From: Promethearchaeota archaeon
Lineage (GTDB): Archaea > Asgardarchaeota > Lokiarchaeia > Sigyniarchaeales > SOKP01
DNA: 64,000 nucleotides
Assembly: GCA_019058365.1 (NCBI GenBank)
Contig: JAHPZE010000006.1
Coordinates: forward strand, 1 to 64,000
Direction of reading: 5' to 3'
Under the pieces are notes generated by a model. That model ran no database searches. It worked only from the letters and a program-made list of their open reading frames with translations, and was not told the origin of the DNA. Within the stretch, counting starts at the first letter, position 1. Every line of letters starts with the position of its first letter. Positions 27,505 to 35,054 of the stretch are shown here, piece by piece. Position numbers and translations under genes: made by a program.

Positions 27505-27639
27505 AAGAAATTTTTAAACAAAATTACAGACCACAATTACATCTTCTCTTATTTGATAAAGAGTATCAGCTAATTGGTTAAATTTAATTTTAAGATTCAA
27601 TTTTATAAAAATTTCCAATTTTTAGTAAAAATTTTGGAA

Positions 27640-27837
27640 TCATCTTTCACATACTCGATTTAATCTCCCAGCTAATCCATTTATAAAGCCAAGTAATATG
27701 CCAAATTGTATCGTTTCATCATCAAACTCCTCGATTTTTCCAAATACACCATTTATTCGATCACAAACATCTTCAATAAATTGTTCTACGGTTTTAATAT
27801 CTTTACCCAAGATGGTTTTTTCTCCATTAATTTTCAT
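27640..27837 (-). CDS. small uncharacterised protein, 65 residues
   Basis: A 65-residue acidic helical protein with ATG start and a balanced amino-acid use (IKTVEQFIEDVCDRINGVFG, then FGILLGFINGLAGRLNR). The hydrophobic faces suggest a helical dimer. No family is recognised. It converges with the MFS gene, about 135 bases away. The frame looks coding by composition, but the short length leaves real doubt. Confidence 0.45.
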   Translation of the reverse strand: MKINGEKTILGKDIKTVEQFIEDVCDRINGVFGKIEEFDDETIQFGILLGFINGLAGRLNRVCER

Positions 27838-28030
27838 AATTTAGATTTTCCATAATTTAATTTTTGTCTAATATTTTTATTGAATCCTTATAAAAGAAAA
27901 AGATTTTAACTTAATGAGTGCTGAATTTTTCTATAACACCAATTATTTTCGAAGAAATATATATTTATTATCTCAAAATAATAAAATTTAATTATTTGGG
28001 AGTGTTTTTTAAAAATATTAGGAACATCAT

Positions 28031-28102
28031 GGGCCAGTGGATTAGTGGAAGATCGTTCGCTTGGCATGCGAAAGGCCACGGGTTCAATTCCCGTCTGGTC
28101 CA
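28031..28102 (+). tRNA. tRNA-Ala (anticodon GGC)
   Basis: A complete 72-base cloverleaf can be folded by hand. The acceptor stem is GGGCCAG with CTGGTCC, with a G3-U70 pair, the alanine identity element, and A73 as discriminator. The D stem is GATT with GATC, the anticodon stem is TTCGC with GCGAA around the loop TTGGCAT, giving anticodon GGC. The variable loop is five bases and the T stem is ACGGG with CCCGT. There is no intron, and CCA is not encoded. It would read GCC and GCU codons. Confidence 0.95.
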
Positions 28103-28399
28103 AAACTTTTCCTTAGTTTTGGTTAATTATACGATACTTAATCGACTAAAAGGTCAGTAATTCTTTTCTACCTGAGAAATGAAAGGGTAAAAAGAAAAAG
28201 AAAAAAATATTAGTATTAGTAACTAATGTTCAAACCCAAATTAATGGATTAGAAGCTCAGATTCGGAGTACTTATGGTGTAAATAAAGAAGATCGATGAT
28301 CGAAATCATTGTATAAGGAAATTTAAAATTTAAACCCGTGATACCAATAGCAATATTAATATCTAATGATAAACAGAATGAATCATAGGGAGATAAAAT
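28103..28399. other. 297-base region after tRNA-Ala, no gene seen
   Basis: An A-rich stretch that might terminate the tRNA transcript (28189-28210), followed by a frame without a start codon that reads about 30 residues. I see no real gene. A GGGAGA ribosome binding site for the next gene lies at its end. Confidence 0.4.
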
Positions 28400-28750
28400 T
28401 TGAAGGTTAAATACGCTACCATAATTGTTGAGAATATGGAAAAGTCCGTTAAATTTTACACCGAAGTTATGGGATTTGATGTAGATAGCCAATTTACCCC
28501 AATGCCTGGAGTAATAATCACGTTATTGAAAAACCAAGGGGATGCTATGATAGAACTCATAAAAAATACAGAAAATGAAATTGGTCTGTTTTCGGTTGGA
28601 ATGGAAGTTACAGATTTAATCGCCACCGTGAAAGAACTCAAATCGAAAGGCGCCAAAATCACCATGGAACCTGTACCAATAAGCGTTGGGAGCCTCGCAT
28701 TCGTAGAAGATCCAAATGGAGCCAAGATAGCGCTAATTCAACACAAATAA
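28400..28750 (+). CDS. VOC (glyoxalase/bleomycin-resistance) family protein
   Basis: A 116-residue vicinal-oxygen-chelate fold protein with two beta-alpha-beta-beta-beta modules: [20 protein letters not shown] ... GVIITLLKN ... AMIELI, then [10 protein letters not shown] ... [15 protein letters not shown]. The first metal position, usually His after the opening strand, is not present (YATIIV), so it may bind a ligand without metal or act in a dimer. The start is TTG with GGGAGA upstream. Its codons look richer in G and C than those of neighbouring genes to the left (GCCACCGTG, GGCGCC), which hints at transfer. It is a single gene between the tRNA and the toxin-antitoxin pair. Confidence 0.8.
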   Translation: MKVKYATIIVENMEKSVKFYTEVMGFDVDSQFTPMPGVIITLLKNQGDAMIELIKNTENEIGLFSVGMEVTDLIATVKELKSKGAKITMEPVPISVGSLAFVEDPNGAKIALIQHK

Positions 28751-28796
28751 GTTAGTAATTTAGTGATGTATGAAATTTCCTACAGGAGAACCCTTT

Positions 28797-29234
28797 TTAT
28801 ATTAAAATCTCTTCTACTTGTTTCAGACTTTTTACTTTCTTTTTCAGTGTTGGAGGTAGTTTTTTTATGATTATCTCATCAGCAGTACAGAACAACTTTT
28901 CTAAACCTATACTTAATCCAAGATAGCAAGCATCGTAGATTGATAAATCGTAGTCTATAGCAGCATTAATCATATGTTTACGTATTTCATTTTTTATTGT
29001 GATTACTTTAAATCCATAATTCTCTAAACTTTCTCCCGCATCCTCAAGCTCGCAAGGTTTGAATAGTTGACTGTATTTTAACGCATTCAAGACTTCAAAA
29101 TATAATAATGTTGGAACGTACAATTCAATCTTTCCACCTATAAAGCTATCTCGTAGAAGTAGTGCTTTATCTGAATCAATTTCTTCTATAAACCATTTAA
29201 CTACTACACTTGCATCAATAACAATTTCTTTCAT
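28797..29234 (-). CDS. vapC: PIN-domain ribonuclease toxin VapC
   Basis: PIN-domain RNase of the VapBC type II toxin-antitoxin class. The acidic active site is visible: Asp7 in IDASVVVKWF, a Glu near 47 in YFEVLNAL, Asp near 100 in SIYDACYLGL, and Asp near 118 in CTADE. VapC toxins cut tRNA or rRNA when not bound by VapB. It follows the ribbon-helix-helix antitoxin by 21 bases in the usual order, antitoxin first. Length 145 is typical. No sign of decay is seen. Confidence 0.88.
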   Translation of the reverse strand: MKEIVIDASVVVKWFIEEIDSDKALLLRDSFIGGKIELYVPTLLYFEVLNALKYSQLFKPCELEDAGESLENYGFKVITIKNEIRKHMINAAIDYDLSIYDACYLGLSIGLEKLFCTADEIIIKKLPPTLKKKVKSLKQVEEILI

Positions 29235-29255
29235 TTATTATTGCACTCATCTTCT

Positions 29256-29486
29256 TTAATGTCTTTCTTCTCTAAATTTACGAATGACTTCCACACTACT
29301 GAAATTTTCAGGAGCTATTTTGCGGATCTTTTCGTTCAATAAAACAGCTTTCGCTTTATTTATTTCTGTTTCATTCCGTATTTCTGATCTAATCGCCTTT
29401 CGTATGATTTCACTCCAATTAAGATGCTTAAGTGAATCCATCTTCTTTTTAAGTTCTGGATCGATTCTTATACTAAAATTAGCCAT
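29256..29486 (-). CDS. vapB: ribbon-helix-helix antitoxin VapB
   Basis: Antitoxin of the downstream VapC. The N-terminal ribbon-helix-helix domain is MANFSIRIDPELKKKM followed by LNWSEIIRKAIRSEI; the C-terminal 30 residues (KIRKIAPENFSSVEVIRKF) would bind the toxin. The longer frame begins 15 codons earlier, but the start is placed at the inner ATG (29486): ANFSIRI is the canonical opening strand, and a TATA-like box lies about 26 bases upstream, fitting a leaderless message. Such proteins usually repress their own promoter, here the AT-rich palindrome-like stretch just upstream. Confidence 0.85.
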   Translation of the reverse strand: MANFSIRIDPELKKKMDSLKHLNWSEIIRKAIRSEIRNETEINKAKAVLLNEKIRKIAPENFSSVEVIRKFREERH

Positions 29487-29504
29487 ATGTATATACAAAT
29501 AATA

Positions 29505-29520
29505 CGTATATATAAATATT
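29505..29520 (-). promoter_or_regulatory. vapBC promoter (TATA box)
   Basis: On the minus strand TTTATATATACG lies about 26 bases before the inner ATG of vapB, as expected for a leaderless archaeal transcript. The surrounding alternating TA/AT and TATACGTATTA stretch is a candidate site for VapB autorepression. Confidence 0.5.
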
Positions 29521-29628
29521 ATTATCTTCAATTAATTTTGGAAATATTTTTCACAGAGAACATTCCTATAATAAGAATAAATAGGATTAGTAAAAATTCG
29601 TTGAATCCAGTTCCTTTATAAAACGTGA

Positions 29629-29727
29629 GTTGCTTTAGAAGTAGAAAAAAGCCTAGAAGATGACAAGGCTGAGGGATATATACTTAAACCTTTTGACCTT
29701 AGCGATTCTAATTTCTCGATATTTTAG
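29629..29727 (+). pseudogene. possible remnant of a response-regulator receiver domain
   Basis: An open stretch without a start, bounded by stops, reads ALEVEKSLEDDKAEGYILKP followed by FDLSD and ends in a TAG. The segment G-Y-I-L-K-P-F-D-L is the hallmark end of two-component receiver domains (the conserved Lys-Pro turn). Nothing upstream in any frame extends to the phosphoacceptor Asp, so only the last part survives. It is short, and chance is not excluded. Confidence 0.35.
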
Positions 29728-29795
29728 ATTCGAGTTAATTGATATTTAATACCAAATTATTATTAGTCGGGATTGCTTTTTTTAAAATAGTTTTT

Positions 29796-29820
29796 ATGGA
29801 AATCAGACGCTGAATTTACC
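29796..29820 (+). repeat. imperfect direct repeat, left copy
   Basis: Matches 21 of 25 bases with 32551-32575 in the same orientation. It lies eight bases outside the stop of the AOR gene; the other copy lies outside the ferredoxin end of the operon. The pair may mark the ends of an inserted block. Confidence 0.4.
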
Positions 29821-29827
29821 TTTGAAA

Positions 29828-31705
29828 TTATAATAAACCCTCTTTTTTAAGCTTCAATTCAACATCTTTTAAATCCAGCTTTTGTAATATTTCAGAAGTG
29901 GGTACACCTTCATCATTCCACCCCACTGCTGTGTAATATTCGGATTTTAATTTTTCGAATGAATTTTTATCTATTGATTCCCCTTTAAACGGTCCCGATG
30001 GGAGAGGTTCCCAAAATCTAGACGGTAGAGTATCATCGTGCTTTGATCTCCATTCAGCATCTGGTCCTCCAAGCAGTGACACAGTTCTCTGTAATTGTAA
30101 AATTCTTAAACCTTTTTCGCTAAACCAGCTTTCTTTTGGTAATTCCCAACCTGTAACTGCTTGATAGAAACTTGCAATTTGATCAAAATCTAGTGTAAAG
30201 GTGGTAAAGAAACAATATACTCCAGAATCGCTAAGAATTGAGTATAATTCACTTCCATCTCCATCAATAGGAAGAACAGCTGATGATGTATGGTCTCCTG
30301 CTTGAACTGACACACTATATCCAATAGAGGTTTGTGTAACCATATCTTTACCGCTTTTAAGGCCGTGAGCTCCGATTGCCATACCTTTAAGATGAATTGC
30401 GTATTTGAGAACTTCTGTTCCTTTCATCTCTTCAAGCTTTAAAGCTGCCCGATATATACCTTCTGCTAATATATCACCAATACCTTCTCTAAAAGCAATT
30501 TTTCTGGCTAATTCTGCAAACGCATCAACATTTCCCCATTCGAGATTAATTCCTCCTAAATCTTCTTTTGAAAGGATATCTCTTTGGAATAATTCTCCGG
30601 TAAAACCCAAAATTGCACCGCCTTGAATACCACAAAATCCTAATTCTTCTATTACATACGATAGATAAATGTTTTGTTCTGGTGAAAAAATGCCCAAGTT
30701 AGTCCCCAGGAATGCCTCAAGCTCGTAATCGGGATTATCACAGATTGCCCCAGCGTATTTTCCATCTCTTAGCACCGCCAACTTTAGACACGTAACGGGA
30801 CAGCCGTAATCTCCCCAGTACTTTTTTACCCAAAGTTTGTCGAATTCTTCGCCTCTATAACTTTTCTCATTATGCCATTCTTCCTGCCAATTTCTGACTG
30901 GCTCTGAACTTGAATCAGCACCAAACGTATATCCTCCCGAGCCTGTACCCCAACGTCTAAAAAATTCTATCCTAAAACAATTATTTGAAAATTCCTGTGA
31001 TAACTCGAGCATTTTATCCTGATCAACCACATCTGGTAAGGGACCAAAACCTTTTACAACCACAGCTTTCAAGTTTTTAGATCCCATTACGCCACCGTAT
31101 CCTCCGTAACCAGCAGCGTGTGCATATTTTGCTTCTACGGCTGCTACCCTGGATTTATTTTCTCCAGCAGGACCTATGTAAAGAACCGAAGGTTCCTTAA
31201 ACTCCCCATAATTAGGATGAATCTTTTTGATATCGTTAATCGAGTCCTTTACGAGATAACGCATAGATTCTCTGCTAGTTTTTCCCCATATGTGTGAAGC
31301 ATCTTTAATTTCTATGTTATCGTCACAAATAAATACGTAACTCGGTTTTTCAGCCTTTCCCGTAAAAATTATTCCGTCATAACCTGCACATTTCAATTCC
31401 ACACCAAACTCTCCCGCGACAGTTGAACCTATAATTCCATTACCTTGGGGGGATTTTCCAGTTACGCAAATTCTAGCACCAAGAAAATATCCTGTAAAAG
31501 GGCCAGTAAGCATGAGTAAAACATTTTCAGGACCTAAAGGATCAATTATCTCCCACTTATCTCCAAGCCTATCCCACAATATCTTTACGCCTAAACCCCT
31601 CCCTCCAATGTAATCCTGAAGAACTTTGTCTGGAATTGTAATTTTTCCAATTTTCTTATGTGTTAAATCTATTTCCAGAAATTTTCCGGCATAACCCCTC
31701 ACCAT
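29828..31705 (-). CDS. aldehyde:ferredoxin oxidoreductase family enzyme (tungsten/molybdenum)
   Basis: AOR-family oxidoreductase of 625 residues, expected to hold a bis-pterin tungsten or molybdenum site and one [4Fe-4S] cluster. The N-terminal domain shows GYAGKFLEIDL and GGRGLGVKILWDRLG, and the pterin-binding part AGYGGYGGVMGSKNLKAVVV. The cluster motif is D299-Y-G-C302-P-V-T-C306 with a distant Cys498. The spacing matches Cys288, 291, 295 and 494 of Pyrococcus AOR, but the first ligand is Asp. It overlaps the upstream ferredoxin gene by seven bases, the arrangement of AOR-type enzymes with a dedicated electron-transfer subunit such as YdhV-YdhY. The gene looks richer in G and C than the surrounding DNA. 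The substrate is not known; an aldehyde or carboxylate is likely. Confidence 0.9.
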   Translation of the reverse strand: MVRGYAGKFLEIDLTHKKIGKITIPDKVLQDYIGGRGLGVKILWDRLGDKWEIIDPLGPENVLLMLTGPFTGYFLGARICVTGKSPQGNGIIGSTVAGEFGVELKCAGYDGIIFTGKAEKPSYVFICDDNIEIKDASHIWGKTSRESMRYLVKDSINDIKKIHPNYGEFKEPSVLYIGPAGENKSRVAAVEAKYAHAAGYGGYGGVMGSKNLKAVVVKGFGPLPDVVDQDKMLELSQEFSNNCFRIEFFRRWGTGSGGYTFGADSSSEPVRNWQEEWHNEKSYRGEEFDKLWVKKYWGDYGCPVTCLKLAVLRDGKYAGAICDNPDYELEAFLGTNLGIFSPEQNIYLSYVIEELGFCGIQGGAILGFTGELFQRDILSKEDLGGINLEWGNVDAFAELARKIAFREGIGDILAEGIYRAALKLEEMKGTEVLKYAIHLKGMAIGAHGLKSGKDMVTQTSIGYSVSVQAGDHTSSAVLPIDGDGSELYSILSDSGVYCFFTTFTLDFDQIASFYQAVTGWELPKESWFSEKGLRILQLQRTVSLLGGPDAEWRSKHDDTLPSRFWEPLPSGPFKGESIDKNSFEKLKSEYYTAVGWNDEGVPTSEILQKLDLKDVELKLKKEGLL

Positions 31706-32235
31706 TCGTACACCTCTTCAGTTGCTTTTTCGCCCAATAGTTTTCTTGCAATTTCATATGCAAGTTCCTTAGGAGTTTTTGTGGATGCTTTTTCCGTTTC
31801 CGCGTCTTGACCCTCTAAGAGAATCAAAGTATCCCACTTACCTTCTTGACAAGCCGCTGTACATTTCGGTTTTCCACCACATAAATCGCAAATAACTATA
31901 TAATCGTCTTGAGGATGGAGATGGGGTACACTCCCAGGACAGGCGTTAATACACGTTCCACATGCGGTACATTTCGATTTATCAGTGATTACGGCTCCTG
32001 TACGATCGTCTATTGATAGAGCTTCCTCGGGACACACCTCAATGCACGGATAATCTTTGCATTGAAAACAGAGATGAGGTATTTCAACGCCTGGAACAAA
32101 CATGAAAACTCTAACTCTTGAAGCTTCCGGCCAAATTTTCCCTTCGTGATAGAGAGAACACGCAATCTCACATCTTCTGCATCCGCTGCATTTTTCATAA
32201 ATTCTTTTTATCCACAGATTATTTATATCTTCCAT
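31699..32235 (-). CDS. four-cluster ferredoxin, electron-transfer subunit of AOR enzyme
   Basis: Iron-sulfur protein of the HycB/DmsB/YdhY type. Cysteine groups are CSGCRRCEIAC near 16-26, CFQCKDYPCIEVCP near 56-69, CTACGTCINACP near 89-100 and CDLCGGKPKCTAAC near 115-128, together enough for four [4Fe-4S] clusters. The C-terminal 45 residues are charged and helical. It is the first gene of the pair and overlaps the AOR gene, so it should pass electrons between the AOR active site and a soluble or membrane carrier. No signal peptide is present, so the complex is cytosolic. The start ATG follows the only suitable reading-frame opening. Confidence 0.88.
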   Translation of the reverse strand: MEDINNLWIKRIYEKCSGCRRCEIACSLYHEGKIWPEASRVRVFMFVPGVEIPHLCFQCKDYPCIEVCPEEALSIDDRTGAVITDKSKCTACGTCINACPGSVPHLHPQDDYIVICDLCGGKPKCTAACQEGKWDTLILLEGQDAETEKASTKTPKELAYEIARKLLGEKATEEVYEW

Positions 32236-32255
32236 ATCGATACCTTACTACTTGT

Positions 32256-32267
32256 AAATGGCCATTT
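32256..32267. promoter_or_regulatory. perfect 12-base palindrome upstream of the AOR operon
   Basis: AAATGGCCATTT is a perfect palindrome 21 bases before the ferredoxin start and just downstream of a TATA-like CTATAAATA (minus strand) near 32284. Its position, overlapping the probable transcription start region, fits a repressor site; no cognate regulator gene is adjacent. Confidence 0.35.
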
Positions 32268-32663
32268 GTTATTAATTCTTTTCTTATTTATAGTTTTTGT
32301 AAACTTATACACGATAATAGAATACACGTCTGATGATTTTTAGAAGTGTATATTTAGCACAAATCATGCTTCAAATTATTTAAATTTGAAGGGAAAGTTA
32401 AGTAGAAATAAAAACCAATTTCTTAAAAGTATTGAACCCGTCATTAAAAACCCAAACATGTGTCAACCTGACTATTTTCGAGGGTTATAAAAATTTCACT
32501 TGCTTAAGAAGAATTCTTGTTAGTTATCCATTATACTTCACTAAAATTTCATTGAAATAAGACTCTGAATTTACTATTATATCCTTGGAAAAAAATCGAA
32601 TATACATAAATTTTAAAATAATTAACATTTAAATATGGTATGATACTTCTAGAATGATTTAAA
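32268..32663. other. 396-base intergenic region between AOR operon and Nudix gene
   Basis: A divergent promoter region. It holds a TATA-like stretch for the ferredoxin gene, an ATTTAAATAT stretch for the Nudix gene about 30 bases before its start, and the right copy of a 25-base imperfect repeat. No gene was found. Confidence 0.4.
32551..32575 (+). repeat. imperfect direct repeat, right copy
   Basis: Matches 21 of 25 bases with 29796-29820. About 50 bases further left, a second short similarity (TTATAAAA followed by TTGCTT and AGAAG) also recurs in the same order near 29616-29641, so the similarity between the two flanks may be longer but eroded. Confidence 0.4.
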
Positions 32664-33416
32664 ATGCCTGTCGAACCTAAAATTGCTGCCACTGTCGTAT
32701 TATTACGTGAACGAGTGCCAGATTTAGAATTTGATGATGATTGTGAATTTGAAGTGTTCATGGTCAAGCGACATGAAAAAGCAAGGTTTATGAATGCACA
32801 CCATGTATTCCCGGGTGGTGGCATAGAAGCACAAGATATGACTCTAGACTCAAGAGCAAGACTAATCGGGCCTGATCACGAGATTCTAAGTACTGTTAAA
32901 GAAGTATGTGATGAACCGTCTGGTCTTTGGATAATTGCAATTCGCGAACTATTTGAGGAAACAGGGATTCTAATCGCAACAAAGGATAGGGAACAAGTTA
33001 TTGAAATAAATAGAGAAAATGGCACGAAATTTAAAAATTATCAAGAGGCGCTTCAAAAGGATCGAGAAACTATGACAAGTATTTTAACAAAGGAAAATCT
33101 TTATTATGCTGCGAATTATTTAAAATATTTTGGAAGATTAATCACTCCTAAGTCATCTCCTATTCGATTTGATACCCAATTTTTTCTATGTAAATTTCCT
33201 CAGAATCAGAATATTAATTTGTTTAGAGACGAATTAACAGAAGGATTATGGGGTTCTCCAAGATTTTTTTTGAAATTATTTCGAAAAAAGAAGATTAAAA
33301 TAATTTTCCCTCAATATACAACACTTAATCGACTCAAAAGATTTAAAACAATTCAAAAAGCTTTTTCTAATTCGAGAAATGGGTTCAAAATTGTTCAAGT
33401 GAAGGATTTTAGATAA
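32664..33416 (+). CDS. Nudix hydrolase, NUDT19-like
   Basis: Nudix-fold pyrophosphohydrolase of 250 residues. The Nudix helix is visible as AIRELFEETGIL near 92-103 and the preceding PGGG near 51; about 40 residues separate them, as in the NUDT19 group of CoA and nucleoside-diphosphate-linked hydrolases, where the box is split by an insertion. The opening AATVVLLRERVPDLEF ... FEVFMVKRH is also like that group. It likely removes a nucleotide part from CoA or a similar compound; the exact substrate is not proven. A basic tail (LNRLKRFKTIQKAF) closes it. It is a single gene with a TATA-like element about 30 bases upstream. Confidence 0.82.
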   Translation: MPVEPKIAATVVLLRERVPDLEFDDDCEFEVFMVKRHEKARFMNAHHVFPGGGIEAQDMTLDSRARLIGPDHEILSTVKEVCDEPSGLWIIAIRELFEETGILIATKDREQVIEINRENGTKFKNYQEALQKDRETMTSILTKENLYYAANYLKYFGRLITPKSSPIRFDTQFFLCKFPQNQNINLFRDELTEGLWGSPRFFLKLFRKKKIKIIFPQYTTLNRLKRFKTIQKAFSNSRNGFKIVQVKDFR

Positions 33417-33528
33417 CATTCTAATATCATAATATGAAAATATCTTATATTTAATCGAATAAATTTGAATTTCAGTTAAATTTCAACTAAAATATCAACA
33501 TTTTTATTATTTAACTTTAACTTTAATC

Positions 33529-34272
33529 TCACGACGCATAGAAAGGGAGAGTGCTGAGTTTCTTTTGGATTTCGTTAAATGGGTGCAAAACCATTTTTTT
33601 GGTGAGTTCCATTACGTCCTCCATATCAGAGTAAATATTGTACCATTCTACAGACTTTCCAAAAACAATTTTTAACGTTGCCTTCTTATTAAGAAGGACG
33701 TCCTGTGCAACATTCTTTGGTATATTTCCTAGTGTGTCTTTATAGACTTTTTCTATAGCAGTTTTTACCTTCATTTTTGGATTAGCCTGCAATTTTAAAA
33801 CTACATTATCCATATAATCTTTATATTCACTTAAATAGCTAAAAGTTTTTTCAGCATAATCGACAACTTTTTGAGCATCAATTTTATTCACATCAAAACT
33901 TTGAAATGTCTCTTCAATCCTTTCTTTTGCTTTATCTACAAGCCCTACTTTAATTTCCTTAATTAGAACATCTATTGATCCTTGATCAGATAAAACAGCA
34001 TTAGCCATCTGTTCTAATCTTGAGAGTAGGCTTTTATCTATTTCTAATGGTGAAGATTGAGTACTCTCATGGACATTTTGTATTGTATCGTCTTGTTCCA
34101 TATTATGTTTATTCACTATATGATCCTCTGCACTTTCTTTTTGTATTTGATTTTCTTGTTGTTCTCCTGCCATGCATGAAGAACAAATTCCATTATATGT
34201 ATGTACTTCACCTATCCAGGGTTCAGTATTATAAACCTTTTTACATTTCTCACAATGATTATATTTTACCAT
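33529..34272 (-). CDS. zinc-finger helical protein of unknown function
   Basis: Residues 7-33 form a probable zinc finger with Cys7, Cys10, Cys30 and Cys33 (C-x2-C-x19-C-x2-C). A polar, disordered stretch rich in Gln, Glu and Asn follows to about residue 75, and then a 170-residue helical domain (LSRLEQMANAVLSDQGS, KAKERIEETFQSF, YAEKTFSYLSEY, then KSVEWYNIYSDMEDVM). No family is recognised. It lies downstream of the Rab-like GTPase on the same strand with a 124-base gap, so co-transcription is possible but not certain. A scaffold or adaptor role for the GTPase is a guess from position only. Confidence 0.55.
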   Translation of the reverse strand: MVKYNHCEKCKKVYNTEPWIGEVHTYNGICSSCMAGEQQENQIQKESAEDHIVNKHNMEQDDTIQNVHESTQSSPLEIDKSLLSRLEQMANAVLSDQGSIDVLIKEIKVGLVDKAKERIEETFQSFDVNKIDAQKVVDYAEKTFSYLSEYKDYMDNVVLKLQANPKMKVKTAIEKVYKDTLGNIPKNVAQDVLLNKKATLKIVFGKSVEWYNIYSDMEDVMELTKKMVLHPFNEIQKKLSTLPFYAS

Positions 34273-34396
34273 AAATAATTCATATCTTGTTTTTTAAACA
34301 TTTGAAATTTACTTTTTAAGGCGAATATATTGGTTGAATCAAAAATTAATAGAGGTAGCGATAATTTAAAGATAATGTATTTTTTTTAAATCTTTT

Positions 34397-34939
34397 TTAC
34401 AAATTCCTCATTCTTTCTGAAGCGTGTACAATCATGCGATGTGTTAATTCTTTAAAAGAATCTTCAATATTTTCACCTGTTTTAGCAGAGGTCTCAATGT
34501 AAATGCTATCCTTATTTTCTGCGTATTCCTTTACGACCTCAGTATCAATCGAACGGCCAACATCTTCAATTAAGTCTACTTTATTCCCGATAATAATAAA
34601 AGGTACTTTTTCTTTTAATATTGAAAACATCTCTGAAACCCATATTTCAAGCGCTTCATAAGTTTTAATCTGAGTAAGATCAAAGATTACTAAAGCCCCA
34701 TTAGTTCCTTCATAATATTGTTTATGTAGAAATTCAAATTTTTTCTGGCCAGCTATATCCCAAATAACAAGCTTAGCAAAATCTTTTTTTTCCATGTGTA
34801 TTTCTTTTGTTAAATAATTAATACCTATAGTAGTTATATAATCATGAGAGAATTGATTTTTCACAAACCTATATAGAATGCTAGTTTTTCCTACAGCAGC
34901 AGCACCTAGTAAAAGTACTTTAAAGCTATATTTAGTCAT
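34397..34939 (-). CDS. Rab-like small GTPase
   Basis: Ras-superfamily GTPase of the Rab/Ras type found in Asgard archaea. G1 GAAAVGKTS is at residues 12-20, the switch I YITTIG threonine near 37, G3 WDIAGQ at 60-65 with Gln65, G4 NKVD at 119-122 and G5 ETSAKTG near 152. All nucleotide-binding parts are intact, so it should cycle between GDP and GTP. It ends ERMRNL without a prenylation cysteine, so the membrane anchor of eukaryotic Rabs is missing. It is divergent from the giant subtilisin and followed on its own strand by the zinc-finger protein. The effector is unknown. Confidence 0.93.
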   Translation of the reverse strand: MTKYSFKVLLLGAAAVGKTSILYRFVKNQFSHDYITTIGINYLTKEIHMEKKDFAKLVIWDIAGQKKFEFLHKQYYEGTNGALVIFDLTQIKTYEALEIWVSEMFSILKEKVPFIIIGNKVDLIEDVGRSIDTEVVKEYAENKDSIYIETSAKTGENIEDSFKELTHRMIVHASERMRNL

Positions 34940-35021
34940 AAAAATTAAATGATTTTAGAATTTTCCACGTAAGAAGATATAATTCATAATTTGTTAAAAC
35001 ATTTTAGGTAAAATATTTAGG

Positions 35022-35029
35022 TTTAAATA
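35022..35029 (+). promoter_or_regulatory. TATA box of the subtilisin gene
   Basis: TTTAAATA ends 25 bases before ATG at 35055, as expected for a leaderless archaeal transcript. Confidence 0.5.
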
Positions 35030-35054
35030 TCTGGTCTTATTTGATAAAACTAAT

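Noticed and set aside
27906..28160. Open frames of 65 and 80 codons across the tRNA-Ala gene
   Set aside because: Both run through the tRNA sequence on either strand and have no family resemblance; the tRNA cloverleaf explains the DNA.
28207..28300. Start-less frame of about 30 residues after the tRNA
   Set aside because: No start codon, low complexity at its beginning, and no resemblance to a known protein.
28031..33400. tRNA-Ala as attachment site of an integrated element
   Set aside because: No integrase gene is present, and short matches to the tRNA 3' end such as CTGGTC near 30060 and 32920 are too short to be attachment sites.
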